NCBI GenBank assembly: GCA_012516225.1
Contig: JAAYWX010000298.1
Span: forward strand, 1 to 7,683
Source of the DNA: Clostridiales bacterium
GTDB lineage: Bacteria > Bacillota > Clostridia > Oscillospirales > Oscillospiraceae
Length of the DNA stretch: 7,683 bases
Reading direction: 5' to 3'
Shown here: piece after piece, positions 1 through 5,088 of the stretch
How the letters are laid out: the number at the start of each line of letters is the position of its first letter
Position numbering within the stretch: position 1 is the first letter of the stretch
Notes under the pieces: generated by a model
The model's database searches: none
Told to the model about the DNA's origin: nothing
The model's input: the letters and a program-made list of their open reading frames with translations, nothing else
Made by a program: the position numbers and the translations under genes

Positions 1-349
1 GCTGTCCATTGCCAAGAACCTTCAAACCGTACTCGCATTTTGATAAAACGCCGGTTGCAAGCAGCTTTTCCGCGGTAATTGTATCGCCGTCTTCAAACCT
101 ATTCAGGGCAGAAACATTGATTGCGGTGAGAGGCTTTGCGAAAATATTATTGAAGCCGCGCTTCGGAATGCGGCGTGCCAAAGGCATCTGACCGCCTTCA
201 AACCCAACTCTGACGCCGCCGCCGCTACGGGACTTCTGCCCCTTCTGACCGCGGCCCGCGGTTTTACCATTACCGGAGCCATTTCCTCTGCCTTTGCGCT
301 TAGCGACATGGGTAGACCCGGCTGCCGGAGAAAGTTCATTAAGTTTCAT
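1..349 (-). CDS. rplO: 50S ribosomal protein L15 (uL15), 3'-partial
   Basis: L15 binds 23S rRNA through a long extended glycine-rich arm and assembles late. The window contains 116 codons from the ATG at 349; the frame is still open at base 1. The sequence begins MKLNELSPAAGSTHVAKRKG, followed by the glycine/lysine-rich arm GSGNGKTAGRGQKGQKSRSG (24-43), the block GGGVRVGFEGGQMPLARRIP (43-62) with KRGFNNIF, and a globular part ending VLSKCEYGLKVLGNG (101-115). The family is about 145-150 residues, so some 30 C-terminal residues lie outside. The start has TAGGAGGTG, formed with the L30 stop. SecY would be expected next. Confidence 0.97.
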   Translation of the reverse strand, partial: MKLNELSPAAGSTHVAKRKGRGNGSGNGKTAGRGQKGQKSRSGGGVRVGFEGGQMPLARRIPKRGFNNIFAKPLTAINVSALNRFEDGDTITAEKLLATGVLSKCEYGLKVLGNGQ

Positions 350-360
350 GCCTGCACCTC

Positions 361-540
361 CTATTCTTCTGTAACCTTAAGAAGATAACCGATTTGCGCT
401 ATCTTTCCTCTGGTCTGGGGGTTATCGGGCTGCACTGTAACATTGCCTATCTTGTGCAGTCCAAGAGAGTTGGCAGTGGCGATGTGCTTTTCCAGTCTGC
501 CGTTCAGGCTTTTAACCAGCTCGATCTTAAGATTAGCCAT
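361..540 (-). CDS. rpmD: 50S ribosomal protein L30 (uL30)
   Basis: L30 is a small peripheral 23S rRNA-binding protein, absent from some bacterial lineages. The 59-residue product is typical. It begins MANLKIELVKSLNGRLEKH, then TANSLGLHKIGNVTVQPDNP (22-41) and ends QTRGKIAQIGYLLKVTEE. The GLHKIG and TRGKI motifs are the family hallmarks. The usual N-terminal SLIG of the family is SLNG here. The ATG at 540 has TAGGAGGG before it, formed with the S5 stop. Its own TAG is joined to the Shine-Dalgarno of L15, 11 nt before that start. It is short enough to be missed by a 60-residue cutoff. Confidence 0.98.
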   Translation of the reverse strand: MANLKIELVKSLNGRLEKHIATANSLGLHKIGNVTVQPDNPQTRGKIAQIGYLLKVTEE

Positions 541-552
541 TACTGCACCCTC

Positions 553-1077
553 CTATGCCTTTATTTCTTTTGCGGTCTTTCCTCTGTAGGCCGCCACCTG
601 CTCCGCATCGCGGAGACTGCGCAGCCCAACCATTGTTGCCGCAACTACGTTATGCGGGTTATTGGAGCGCAGGCACTTAGTGCGGATATCTTTAATCCCC
701 GCAGCCTCAACGACGGCACGGACAGCACCGCCGGCTATAACGCCTGTACCGGGAGCGGCAGGTTTCAGCAGAACCTTTCCCGCGCCGAACTCGCCTATAA
801 CTTCATGAGGAATTGTATTATCGGAAATTGTAATAGTTACGATATTCTTTTTCGCGTCTTCTATTCCCTTGCGGATAGCTTCGGAAACTTCGCCTGCCTT
901 GCCGAGTCCGAATCCGACACGACCTTTTCCGTCTCCCACTACGCAGAGGGCTGAGAATTTGAAAATACGTCCGCCTTTAACAGTCTTAGATACGCGGTTG
1001 AGGGAAACAACCTTTTCGGTAAACTCGGACTGAGGTTCTTCGGAACGTCTGCTGTCTCTGTTGTTATTATAAGCCAT
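553..1077 (-). CDS. rpsE: 30S ribosomal protein S5 (uS5)
   Basis: S5 sits at the 30S body/head hinge and the mRNA entry site and affects decoding accuracy. The product is 174 residues. After a variable N-terminus of about 20 residues rich in Asn, Arg and Glu come the double-stranded-RNA-binding-like domain with VSLNRVSKTVKGGRIFKFSA (24-43) and VVGDGKGRVGFGLGKAGEV (46-64), and the C-terminal domain with LLKPAAPGTGVIAGGAVRAVVEAAGI (103-128) and SNNPHNVV (138-145). The VSKTVKGGR loop, where spectinomycin-resistance changes occur in other bacteria, looks unaltered. The ATG has GGGAGGAGG upstream. It is 12 nt before L30. Confidence 0.99.
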   Translation of the reverse strand: MAYNNNRDSRRSEEPQSEFTEKVVSLNRVSKTVKGGRIFKFSALCVVGDGKGRVGFGLGKAGEVSEAIRKGIEDAKKNIVTITISDNTIPHEVIGEFGAGKVLLKPAAPGTGVIAGGAVRAVVEAAGIKDIRTKCLRSNNPHNVVAATMVGLRSLRDAEQVAAYRGKTAKEIKA

Positions 1078-1095
1078 TTTGTTTCCTCCTCCCGA

Positions 1096-1455
1096 CTAAA
1101 AGTTCAGACCGCCCTCACGGGCTCCGTCTGCAAGGGCTTTGACACGGCCATGATAAATATAGCCGCCTCTGTCAAAGCGTACGTTTTCAATGCCTTTGGC
1201 CTTAGCGCGCTCTGCAATCAGCTTTCCCACTTTTGCTGCAGCTTCGCAGTTACCGCCGGGGCCGTCAAAATCCTTTTCGACTGAAGATGCCGAAACGAGA
1301 GTTACACCATTTACGTCGTCAATAATCTGAGCATAAATATGGGCATTGCTTCTGAAAACATTAAGTCTGGGTGTTTCGGGCGTGCCGGAAATCTTAGCAC
1401 GGACTCTCTTGTGGCGCTTTATGCGCTGAGCTCTTGTATCTGGTCTGTTTACCAT
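1096..1455 (-). CDS. rplR: 50S ribosomal protein L18 (uL18)
   Basis: L18 binds 5S rRNA and, with L5, joins it to the 50S central protuberance. The product is 119 residues, normal. A basic N-terminus (RAQRIKRHKRVRAKISGT, about 8-25) is followed by PRLNVFRSNAHIYAQIIDD (29-47), TLVSASS, a VGKLIAERAKAKGI helix (76-89), and the C-terminal VRFDRGGYIYHGRVKALADG with the terminal GGLNF. The ATG start has AAGGAGGTG upstream, just after the L6 stop. It is 18 nt before S5. No anomaly. Confidence 0.99.
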   Translation of the reverse strand: MVNRPDTRAQRIKRHKRVRAKISGTPETPRLNVFRSNAHIYAQIIDDVNGVTLVSASSVEKDFDGPGGNCEAAAKVGKLIAERAKAKGIENVRFDRGGYIYHGRVKALADGAREGGLNF

Positions 1456-1470
1456 TTAGGCACACCTCCT

Positions 1471-2016
1471 TTATTTCTTAGCGCCGGTTTTGCCTTCTTT
1501 AAGGCGAACCACTTCATTTGCATAACGGATACCCTTGCCCTTGTAGGGTTCAGGCGGTCTCTTTTTACGCACGTCAGCCGCAAACTGACCTACCTTCTGC
1601 TTGTCAATACCGCTAATGACAATCGTATTGGCGTTAGGAACATCTATTTTAATATCGGCAGTATCCTCAACTATAACCTGATGGCTGTATCCGATATTCA
1701 TAACAAGCTTGCTACCCTCTTTTACGGCTTTATAGCCGACGCCCTGAATGGAAAGTTCCTTCTTGTAGCCGTTTGTTACGCCCTCTATCATATTTGCAAG
1801 AAGCGTCCTTGTCAGGCCGTGCAAAGAACGGTTTTCCTTGTCGTCATTGGGGCGGGAAACGGTCAGTACGCCGTTGTCCAGCTCTATTTTCATCTGAGGA
1901 GCAAATTTACGCTCTAAGGTTCCCTTGGGTCCTTTTACAGTGACATGATTATTTTCATCGATTTTAATTTCCACTCCTGCGGGAACAGTAATGGGAGTTC
2001 TTCCTATTCTTGACAT
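1471..2016 (-). CDS. rplF: 50S ribosomal protein L6 (uL6)
   Basis: L6 has two similar alpha/beta domains and binds 23S rRNA near the factor-binding site and the sarcin-ricin loop. The product is 181 residues, of normal length. It begins MSRIGRTPITVPAGVEI, then VTVKGPKGTLERKF (25-38), NRSLHGLTRTLLANMIEGVTNGY (62-84), LSIQGVGYKAV, and the family signature PEPYKGKGIRY (155-165). A longer reading from 2064 runs into S8 and is rejected. The ATG at 2016 has TAAGGGGGT before it, formed with the S8 stop. It is 15 nt before L18. Intact. Confidence 0.98.
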   Translation of the reverse strand: MSRIGRTPITVPAGVEIKIDENNHVTVKGPKGTLERKFAPQMKIELDNGVLTVSRPNDDKENRSLHGLTRTLLANMIEGVTNGYKKELSIQGVGYKAVKEGSKLVMNIGYSHQVIVEDTADIKIDVPNANTIVISGIDKQKVGQFAADVRKKRPPEPYKGKGIRYANEVVRLKEGKTGAKK

Positions 2017-2029
2017 CTCAAATACCCCC

Positions 2030-2428
2030 TTACCATACAAATGCCAAGACTTCACCGCCGACATGTGCTTTGCGAGCCGCCTTGTCGGTCATGATGCCTT
2101 TTGAAGTGGAGATAATAGCTATACCCAGTCCCTTAAGGACATAAGGCAGTTCGTCTGCACCGGCATAAACGCGGAGACCGGGTTTAGACACGCGGCGCAG
2201 GCCCTGAATTGCCTTCTCCTTGCCGGGCAGATATTTAAGAGTGATGCGGATAATTCCCTGTCCGCCGTCCTCTATAAGCTGATAACCTTTGATGTACCCT
2301 TCCTCGAGAAGGATGTTTGCTATAGCTTTTTTCATGTTTGAAGCGGGAACATCGACAGTGTCGTGCTTTGCGTTCCCTGCGTTGCGGATGCGAGTCAGCA
2401 TATCCGCAATAGGATCGGTAATCTGCAT
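2030..2428 (-). CDS. rpsH: 30S ribosomal protein S8 (uS8)
   Basis: S8 is a primary binder of the 16S rRNA central domain (helix 21). In E. coli it also represses its own spc operon by binding mRNA near the L5 start. The product is 132 residues, of normal length. It begins MQITDPIADMLTRIRNAG and has KKAIANILLEEGYI, the LRRVSKPGLRVYAG region (77-90), and the C-terminal RNA-binding signature GIAIISTSKGIMTDKAARK (102-120) ending GGEVLAFVW. The frame is open upstream to 2605, but the extra residues have no S8 similarity, so the ATG at 2428 is used. It is the one gene with a long structured 5' spacer. It is 13 nt before L6. Confidence 0.98.
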   Translation of the reverse strand: MQITDPIADMLTRIRNAGNAKHDTVDVPASNMKKAIANILLEEGYIKGYQLIEDGGQGIIRITLKYLPGKEKAIQGLRRVSKPGLRVYAGADELPYVLKGLGIAIISTSKGIMTDKAARKAHVGGEVLAFVW

Positions 2429-2438
2429 ATTAAAATTT

Positions 2439-2444
2439 TCCTCA
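2439..2444 (-). promoter_or_regulatory. Ribosome binding site of S8
   Basis: TGAGGA on the minus strand, followed by a 10-nt AT-rich spacer and the S8 ATG at 2428. This is weaker and slightly farther from its start than the AGGAGG-type sites of the neighbouring genes. It supports the start at 2428 over a longer in-frame reading that extends back to 2605. S8 must initiate here independently, as the S14 stop is almost 300 nt away. Confidence 0.75.
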
Positions 2445-2490
2445 TTATTAGAGTTACAGCCGAATTTCGGTCTGTTCGGGCGGCGAGGTT

Positions 2491-2516
2491 CCGAAACAAT
2501 TCTTGATTGTATCCGG
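2491..2516 (-). other. Imperfect hairpin upstream of S8
   Basis: Arms 2491-2500 (CCGAAACAAT) and 2506-2516 (ATTGTATCCGG) pair with one mismatch and one bulged base around a 5-nt loop (2501-2505). It lies between the possible pseudoknot and the S8 ribosome site. No U tract follows. Stability is modest and it may be part of a larger fold. Confidence 0.5.
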
Positions 2517-2527
2517 CCTTTCGCCGT

Positions 2528-2567
2528 CGCGGATTTCGTATCGTTCGCATCCGCGCAAAAGCGAACG
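2528..2567 (-). other. Possible H-type RNA pseudoknot
   Basis: Two perfect 7-bp stems interleave: 2528-2534 (CGCGGAT on plus) with 2549-2555, and 2542-2548 (CGTTCGC on plus) with 2561-2567. The inner arms abut with no base between them. In the transcript the order is stem 1 CGTTCGC, a 5-nt loop (TTTTG), stem 2 CGCGGAT, stem 1 partner GCGAACG, a 7-nt loop (ATACGAA), stem 2 partner ATCCGCG. This is classical H-type geometry with possible coaxial stacking. Either stem could also form alone. Pairing is exact; formation is inferred. Confidence 0.5.
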
Positions 2568-2588
2568 CTCTCGTCCCGCCGCATGCTC

Positions 2589-2619
2589 CCGAACAAGAAC
2601 CCCAAAGGTTCTTGTTCGG
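2589..2619 (-). other. Perfect 13-bp hairpin with 5-nt loop
   Basis: Arms 2589-2601 and 2607-2619 are exact reverse complements (CCGAACAAGAACC on either strand reading into the loop), with a 5-nt loop that is UUUGG in the transcript. The stem ends at 13 bp. On the transcribed strand the downstream bases are GAGCATGCGG, with no U tract, so termination is unlikely. It could be an RNase III site, a stabilising structure, or one end of an inserted repeat. Confidence 0.85.
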
Positions 2620-2717
2620 TAGAGACCGGCAGCCAAGTTTTGCCCCTTTTTCGATAGAAATCCTTTTAGCGCGGGGCGGTGAAGATAATATCTTAAATTT
2701 TCAGCTTCCGTTCAGTT

Positions 2718-2903
2718 TTACCAGGAAGCCTTTTTTACTCCGGGGATCTGGCCTTTATAAGCCAGTTCGCGGAAACAGATACGGCAAACTCCGTAATCAC
2801 GCAGATAAGCGTGCGGGCGACCGCATATTTTGCAGCGGTTATACTGTCTCGTGGAGAATTTTGCGGGTCTTGCCTGCTTAATCTTCATTGACGTCTTAGC
2901 CAT
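2718..2903 (-). CDS. rpsZ: 30S ribosomal protein S14, zinc (type Z) form (uS14)
   Basis: S14 is a late-binding protein of the 30S head next to S3, S10 and S19. The product is 61 residues, the short zinc-binding form, against about 89-101 for the zinc-independent form. Two CXXC pairs, C24/C27 (CKIC) and C40/C43 (CRIC), form the zinc site. The sequence ends ELAYKGQIPGVKKASW, the standard C-terminus. The ATG has TAGGAGGA formed with the L5 stop, 11 nt after L5. Unlike every other gene here it is followed by a long non-coding gap (289 nt) before S8. The symbol rpsZ is often written rpsN in annotations. Confidence 0.99.
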   Translation of the reverse strand: MAKTSMKIKQARPAKFSTRQYNRCKICGRPHAYLRDYGVCRICFRELAYKGQIPGVKKASW

Positions 2904-2914
2904 ACTTTATCCTC

Positions 2915-3457
2915 CTAAGCCTTGGCAAAAGGAGCGCCCATCAGTGAAAGCAGCTCTCTTGCTTCTTCATCGGTCGCCGCGGTGGTGCATATAGCTATGT
3001 TCATACCACGCAGTTTCTCAATCTTGTCATACTCAATCTCGGGGAAGATAATCTGCTCTTTCAGCCCAAGGCTGTAATTGCCGCGCCCGTCAAAAGCATC
3101 CGGGCTGATTCCGTGAAAGTCACGTACGCGCGGCAGAGCGACATTGAAGAGTCTGTCCAGGAACTCCCACATTTTATCCTGTCTGAGCGTGACCTTAACA
3201 CCAACGCGCTGGCCCGCACGGAGTTTGAAGTTTGCAACGCTTTTATGCGCAATTGTGGCAACCGCCTTCTGTCCGGCGATAGCTGTAATATCTTTGATGA
3301 CTGCGTCAAGCGCCTTCTGATTGTCTTTGCAGTCGCCCGCTCCAACGCTGATAACTATTTTTTCAATCTTGGGAATCTGCATCGGGCTCTTGTAGTTGTA
3401 TTTTTTCATAAGAGCGGGAGCGACTTCCTCAAGATATTTCGTTTTAAGTCTTGGCAT
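2915..3457 (-). CDS. rplE: 50S ribosomal protein L5 (uL5)
   Basis: L5 binds 5S rRNA and contacts the P-site tRNA and S13 through bridge B1b. The product is 180 residues, of normal length. It begins MPRLKTKYLEEVAPALMKKYNY, then PKIEKIVISVGAGDCKDNQK (29-48), AHKSVANFKLRAGQRVGVKVTLR (70-92), the FLDRLFNVALPRVRDFHGI block (99-117), GNYSLGLKEQIIFPEIEYDK, and ends MNIAICTTAATDEEARELLSLMGAPF. The ATG start has GAGAGGAG upstream. In E. coli the S8 repressor site overlaps the start of this gene; I could not identify an equivalent structure here. It is 11 nt before S14. Confidence 0.99.
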   Translation of the reverse strand: MPRLKTKYLEEVAPALMKKYNYKSPMQIPKIEKIVISVGAGDCKDNQKALDAVIKDITAIAGQKAVATIAHKSVANFKLRAGQRVGVKVTLRQDKMWEFLDRLFNVALPRVRDFHGISPDAFDGRGNYSLGLKEQIIFPEIEYDKIEKLRGMNIAICTTAATDEEARELLSLMGAPFAKA

Positions 3458-3474
3458 TTATAGTCTCTCCTCTC

Positions 3475-3783
3475 TTATATCGTTTCTCCGCACTTTTTGC
3501 ATACGCGGACTTTCGTCCCGTCGTTAAGGAACTTGTGCGCTGTGCGGGTAGGCTGGCCGCATTTGGGGCAAATACGCATAACTTTCGAAACATAAATAGG
3601 CGTTTCGACCTTAATGATACCGCCCTCTTCGCCGGGTTTGCGCGGTCTTAAATGACGCTTCGCAACATTTACGCCTTCAACGACTACTTTGCCGTTTTTA
3701 GGATCCGCGGAAATAACTCTTCCCTGTTTTCCCTTATCCTTACCAGACAGGACAATAACCTTGTCGTCTTTTCTGATGTTCAT
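3475..3783 (-). CDS. rplX: 50S ribosomal protein L24 (uL24), four-cysteine form
   Basis: L24 is an early assembly initiator protein that binds the 5' end of 23S rRNA and sits near the tunnel exit. The product is 102 residues. A KOW motif occupies about 5-36 (KDDKVIVLSGKDKGKQGRV), followed by GVNVAKRHLRP (38-48) and IIKVETPIYVSKVM. The C-terminal part holds CPKC (72-75) and CKKC (95-98), a zinc-ribbon-like pair of CXXC knuckles seen in many clostridial L24 proteins but absent from the E. coli type. Zinc binding is inferred from this spacing. The ATG has TAGGAGGG from the L14 stop. It is 17 nt before L5. Confidence 0.98.
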   Translation of the reverse strand: MNIRKDDKVIVLSGKDKGKQGRVISADPKNGKVVVEGVNVAKRHLRPRKPGEEGGIIKVETPIYVSKVMRICPKCGQPTRTAHKFLNDGTKVRVCKKCGETI

Positions 3784-3795
3784 TTTCCTGCCCTC

Positions 3796-4164
3796 CTATA
3801 TCACTTCGGGAGCCAGAGAAAGGATTTTCATAAAATCCTTATCACGCAGCTCGCGGGCAACGGGTCCGAAAATACGGGTACCGCGTGGGTTTTTGTCATC
3901 CTTGATGAGTACGGCGGCATTCTCGTCAAAGCGCACATATGTTCCGTCAGGACGGCGGACGCCTCTTGCGCTGCGGACGATAACCGCTTTTACGACATCG
4001 CCCTTCTTAACGGCGCTGCCGGGAGTAGTCTTACGAACGGACGCAACTATGACATCACCTATATTGCCATATTTGCGCTTACTTCCGCCAAGAACGCGGA
4101 TGCATTTGATCTCTTTGGCGCCTGTATTGTCGGCCACCTTGAGATATGTTTCCTGTTGTATCAC
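3796..4164 (-). CDS. rplN: 50S ribosomal protein L14 (uL14), GTG start
   Basis: L14 forms part of intersubunit bridges B5 and B8 and is a target of the silencing factor RsfS. The product is 122 residues, exactly the usual length. It shows IQQETYLKVADNTGAKEIKC at the N-terminus, GDVIVASVRKT in the middle, and the family signature from AVIVRSARG to FDENAAVLI (60-86), followed by RGTRIFGPVARELR. The start codon is GTG at 4164 (CAC on the plus strand), the only clear non-ATG start in the window. The conserved N-terminus and a TAAGGAGG site directly after the S17 stop fix it. It is 12 nt after S17 and 12 nt before L24. Confidence 0.99.
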   Translation of the reverse strand: MIQQETYLKVADNTGAKEIKCIRVLGGSKRKYGNIGDVIVASVRKTTPGSAVKKGDVVKAVIVRSARGVRRPDGTYVRFDENAAVLIKDDKNPRGTRIFGPVARELRDKDFMKILSLAPEVI

Positions 4165-4179
4165 TTCGCGGCCTCCTTA
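4162..4179 (-). promoter_or_regulatory. S17 stop / Shine-Dalgarno / GTG start junction of L14
   Basis: Read on the minus strand the junction is TAAGGAGG, a 7-nt spacer, then GTG. The S17 stop codon TAA supplies the first bases of the Shine-Dalgarno. A strong ribosome site with good spacing probably compensates for the GTG codon. No ATG lies in frame nearby that would keep the conserved L14 N-terminus. Confidence 0.85.
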
Positions 4180-4440
4180 CTTTGCCTTTTCGATTATTTC
4201 CACAAGACGCCATCTCTTATCCTTTGACAGGGGACGGGTCTCCATAACTCTTACTACATCGCCGATTCCGCACTCGTTGTTTTCATCGTGAGCCTTAAGG
4301 CGATAAGTTTTCTTGATTATCTTCTTATAAAGCGGATGCGCAACGCGATCCTCAACTATGACCACAATGGTTTTGTCCATTTTGTCGGATACTACTTTGC
4401 CGACACGGGTCTTGCGGGAAGATGTTCTGACTTCGTTCAT
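4177..4440 (-). CDS. rpsQ: 30S ribosomal protein S17 (uS17)
   Basis: S17 is an OB-fold primary binding protein of the 5' domain of 16S rRNA, needed early in 30S assembly. The 87 residues show RKTRVGKVVSDKMDKTIVV (about 9-27), then HPLYKKIIKKTYRLKAHDE, and the C-terminal family signature GDVVRVMETRPLSKDKRW (60-77) ending VEIIEKAK. Length is normal. The start is ATG with TGAGGAGGT before it, formed in part by the L29 stop TGA. It is 12 nt before L14. Confidence 0.99.
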   Translation of the reverse strand: MNEVRTSSRKTRVGKVVSDKMDKTIVVIVEDRVAHPLYKKIIKKTYRLKAHDENNECGIGDVVRVMETRPLSKDKRWRLVEIIEKAK

Positions 4441-4454
4441 AACTGTTTACCTCC

Positions 4455-4649
4455 TCACTGCTCGAGCTGTTTCTGGCGAATAACTGTCTTGACTCGGGCA
4501 ATGTCACGGCGAACTGCAGAAATCTTTGTCGGGTTGTCAAGATGGTTGGTAGCGTGCTGCATACGGAGGGTAAACAAATCCTTCTTAAGCTGCATAAGCT
4601 TGTTTTCAAGCTCGGTGGCAGACATTTCGCGTATCTCTTTTGCCTTCAT
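4455..4649 (-). CDS. rpmC: 50S ribosomal protein L29 (uL29)
   Basis: L29 is a small helical protein near the exit tunnel beside L23. The product is 64 residues, normal for the family. It starts MKAKEIREMSATELENKL, followed by the signature region QLKKDLFTLRMQHATNHLDN (21-40) and a second helix with RRDIARVKTVIRQKQ. A longer in-frame reading from 4772 exists, but it overlaps L16 and has no family similarity, so the ATG at 4649 is chosen. That ATG follows the L16 stop as TAAGATG, with a weaker Shine-Dalgarno (AGGTGG) inside L16. Coupling to L16 is likely. It is 14 nt before S17. Confidence 0.97.
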   Translation of the reverse strand: MKAKEIREMSATELENKLMQLKKDLFTLRMQHATNHLDNPTKISAVRRDIARVKTVIRQKQLEQ

Positions 4650-4650
4650 C

Positions 4651-5088
4651 TTATTCACCACCTGTCTCGGAATCGGTAACTGCTTCACGTGCCACAAACT
4701 TTGTCTTGCAGGGGAGCTTGTGACTTGCAAGGCGCATAGCTTCGCGGGCTGTCTCTTCGGGAACTCCGGCAATCTCGAATAAGACGCGGCCGGGCTTTAC
4801 CACAGCAACCCAGTATTCGGGGGAACCTTTTCCGGAACCCATTCGTGTTTCGGCAGGCTTTTCGGTTACCGGCTTGTCGGGGAAAATCTTGATCCAAACC
4901 TTACCGCCGCGCTTTGTATAACGTGTCATGGCGATACGCGCAGCCTCGATCTGGTTTGAAGTAATCCAGCAAGGCTCTGTCGCCATAAGACCGTACTCTC
5001 CATAAGCAACAAAGTTTCCTCTGCTGGCCTTGCCCTTCATACGGCCGCGCTGTACTCTGCGGTATTTTACTCTTTTAGGCAGAAGCAT
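4651..5088 (-). CDS. rplP: 50S ribosomal protein L16 (uL16)
   Basis: L16 organises the A-site region of the 50S subunit and is a late assembly protein. The product is 145 residues, of normal length. It begins MLLPKRVKYRRVQRGRMKG, then shows FVAYGEYGLMATEPCWITSNQIEAARIA (26-53), the RGGKVWIKIFPDKPVTEKP segment, and the GSGKGSPEYWVAVVKPG signature (83-99). The C-terminal tail after KFVAREA is acidic and variable. The ATG overlaps the S3 stop by one base (TAATG), with AAGGAGG inside the end of S3, an arrangement typical of translational coupling. L29 starts one base after its stop. Intact. Confidence 0.99.
   Translation of the reverse strand: MLLPKRVKYRRVQRGRMKGKASRGNFVAYGEYGLMATEPCWITSNQIEAARIAMTRYTKRGGKVWIKIFPDKPVTEKPAETRMGSGKGSPEYWVAVVKPGRVLFEIAGVPEETAREAMRLASHKLPCKTKFVAREAVTDSETGGE

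Larger units (their letters stand above)
2429..2717 (-). promoter_or_regulatory. Structured 289-nt gap between S14 and S8; candidate cis-regulatory leader or inserted repeat
   Basis: This is the only spacer in the window longer than 18 nt. It contains no protein with recognisable similarity. In transcript order it has an AT-rich part (2717-2640), a perfect 13-bp hairpin (2619-2589), a possible H-type pseudoknot (2567-2528), an imperfect hairpin (2516-2491), an alternative pairing arm (2480-2473), a small palindrome (2470-2460), and the S8 ribosome site (2444-2439). The density of pairing is seen in the sequence; its folding and function are inferred. No U-rich tract follows any hairpin, so it is not an intrinsic terminator, and I found no convincing -35/-10 promoter. 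It could be an S8 translational control region, an RNA processing site, or a dispersed repeat inserted in the operon. Confidence 0.5.

Noticed and set aside
394..954. 186-codon plus-strand open frame opposite L30 and S5
   Set aside because: Antisense shadow of S5 and L30, with no family resemblance.
2017..2064. Longer L6 start at 2064
   Set aside because: It would overlap S8 and add residues with no L6 similarity; MSRIGRTP at 2016 with a good ribosome site is the family start.
2429..2605. N-terminal extension of S8 back to a TTG at 2605
   Set aside because: The frame is open but the added residues match nothing in S8, the canonical MQITDPIADM start is present at 2428, and it has its own ribosome site.
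2589..2619. Intrinsic terminator between S14 and S8
   Set aside because: The stem is strong but no U-rich tract follows on either strand, and essential genes lie downstream.
2468..2628. Terminal inverted repeats of a miniature transposable element
   Set aside because: Only a 6-nt match (CGGTCT at 2468-2473 with AGACCG at 2623-2628) was seen and no clear target-site duplication, too little to call.
2454..2636. 60-codon minus-strand open frame in the S14-S8 gap
   Set aside because: No clear ribosome site, no recognised family, Arg-rich composition that follows from the GC-rich palindromes, and it overlaps RNA structures.
2640..2717. Internal promoter in the AT-rich part of the gap
   Set aside because: There are AT-rich stretches but no TTGACA-like box at proper spacing from a TATAAT-like box on the minus strand.
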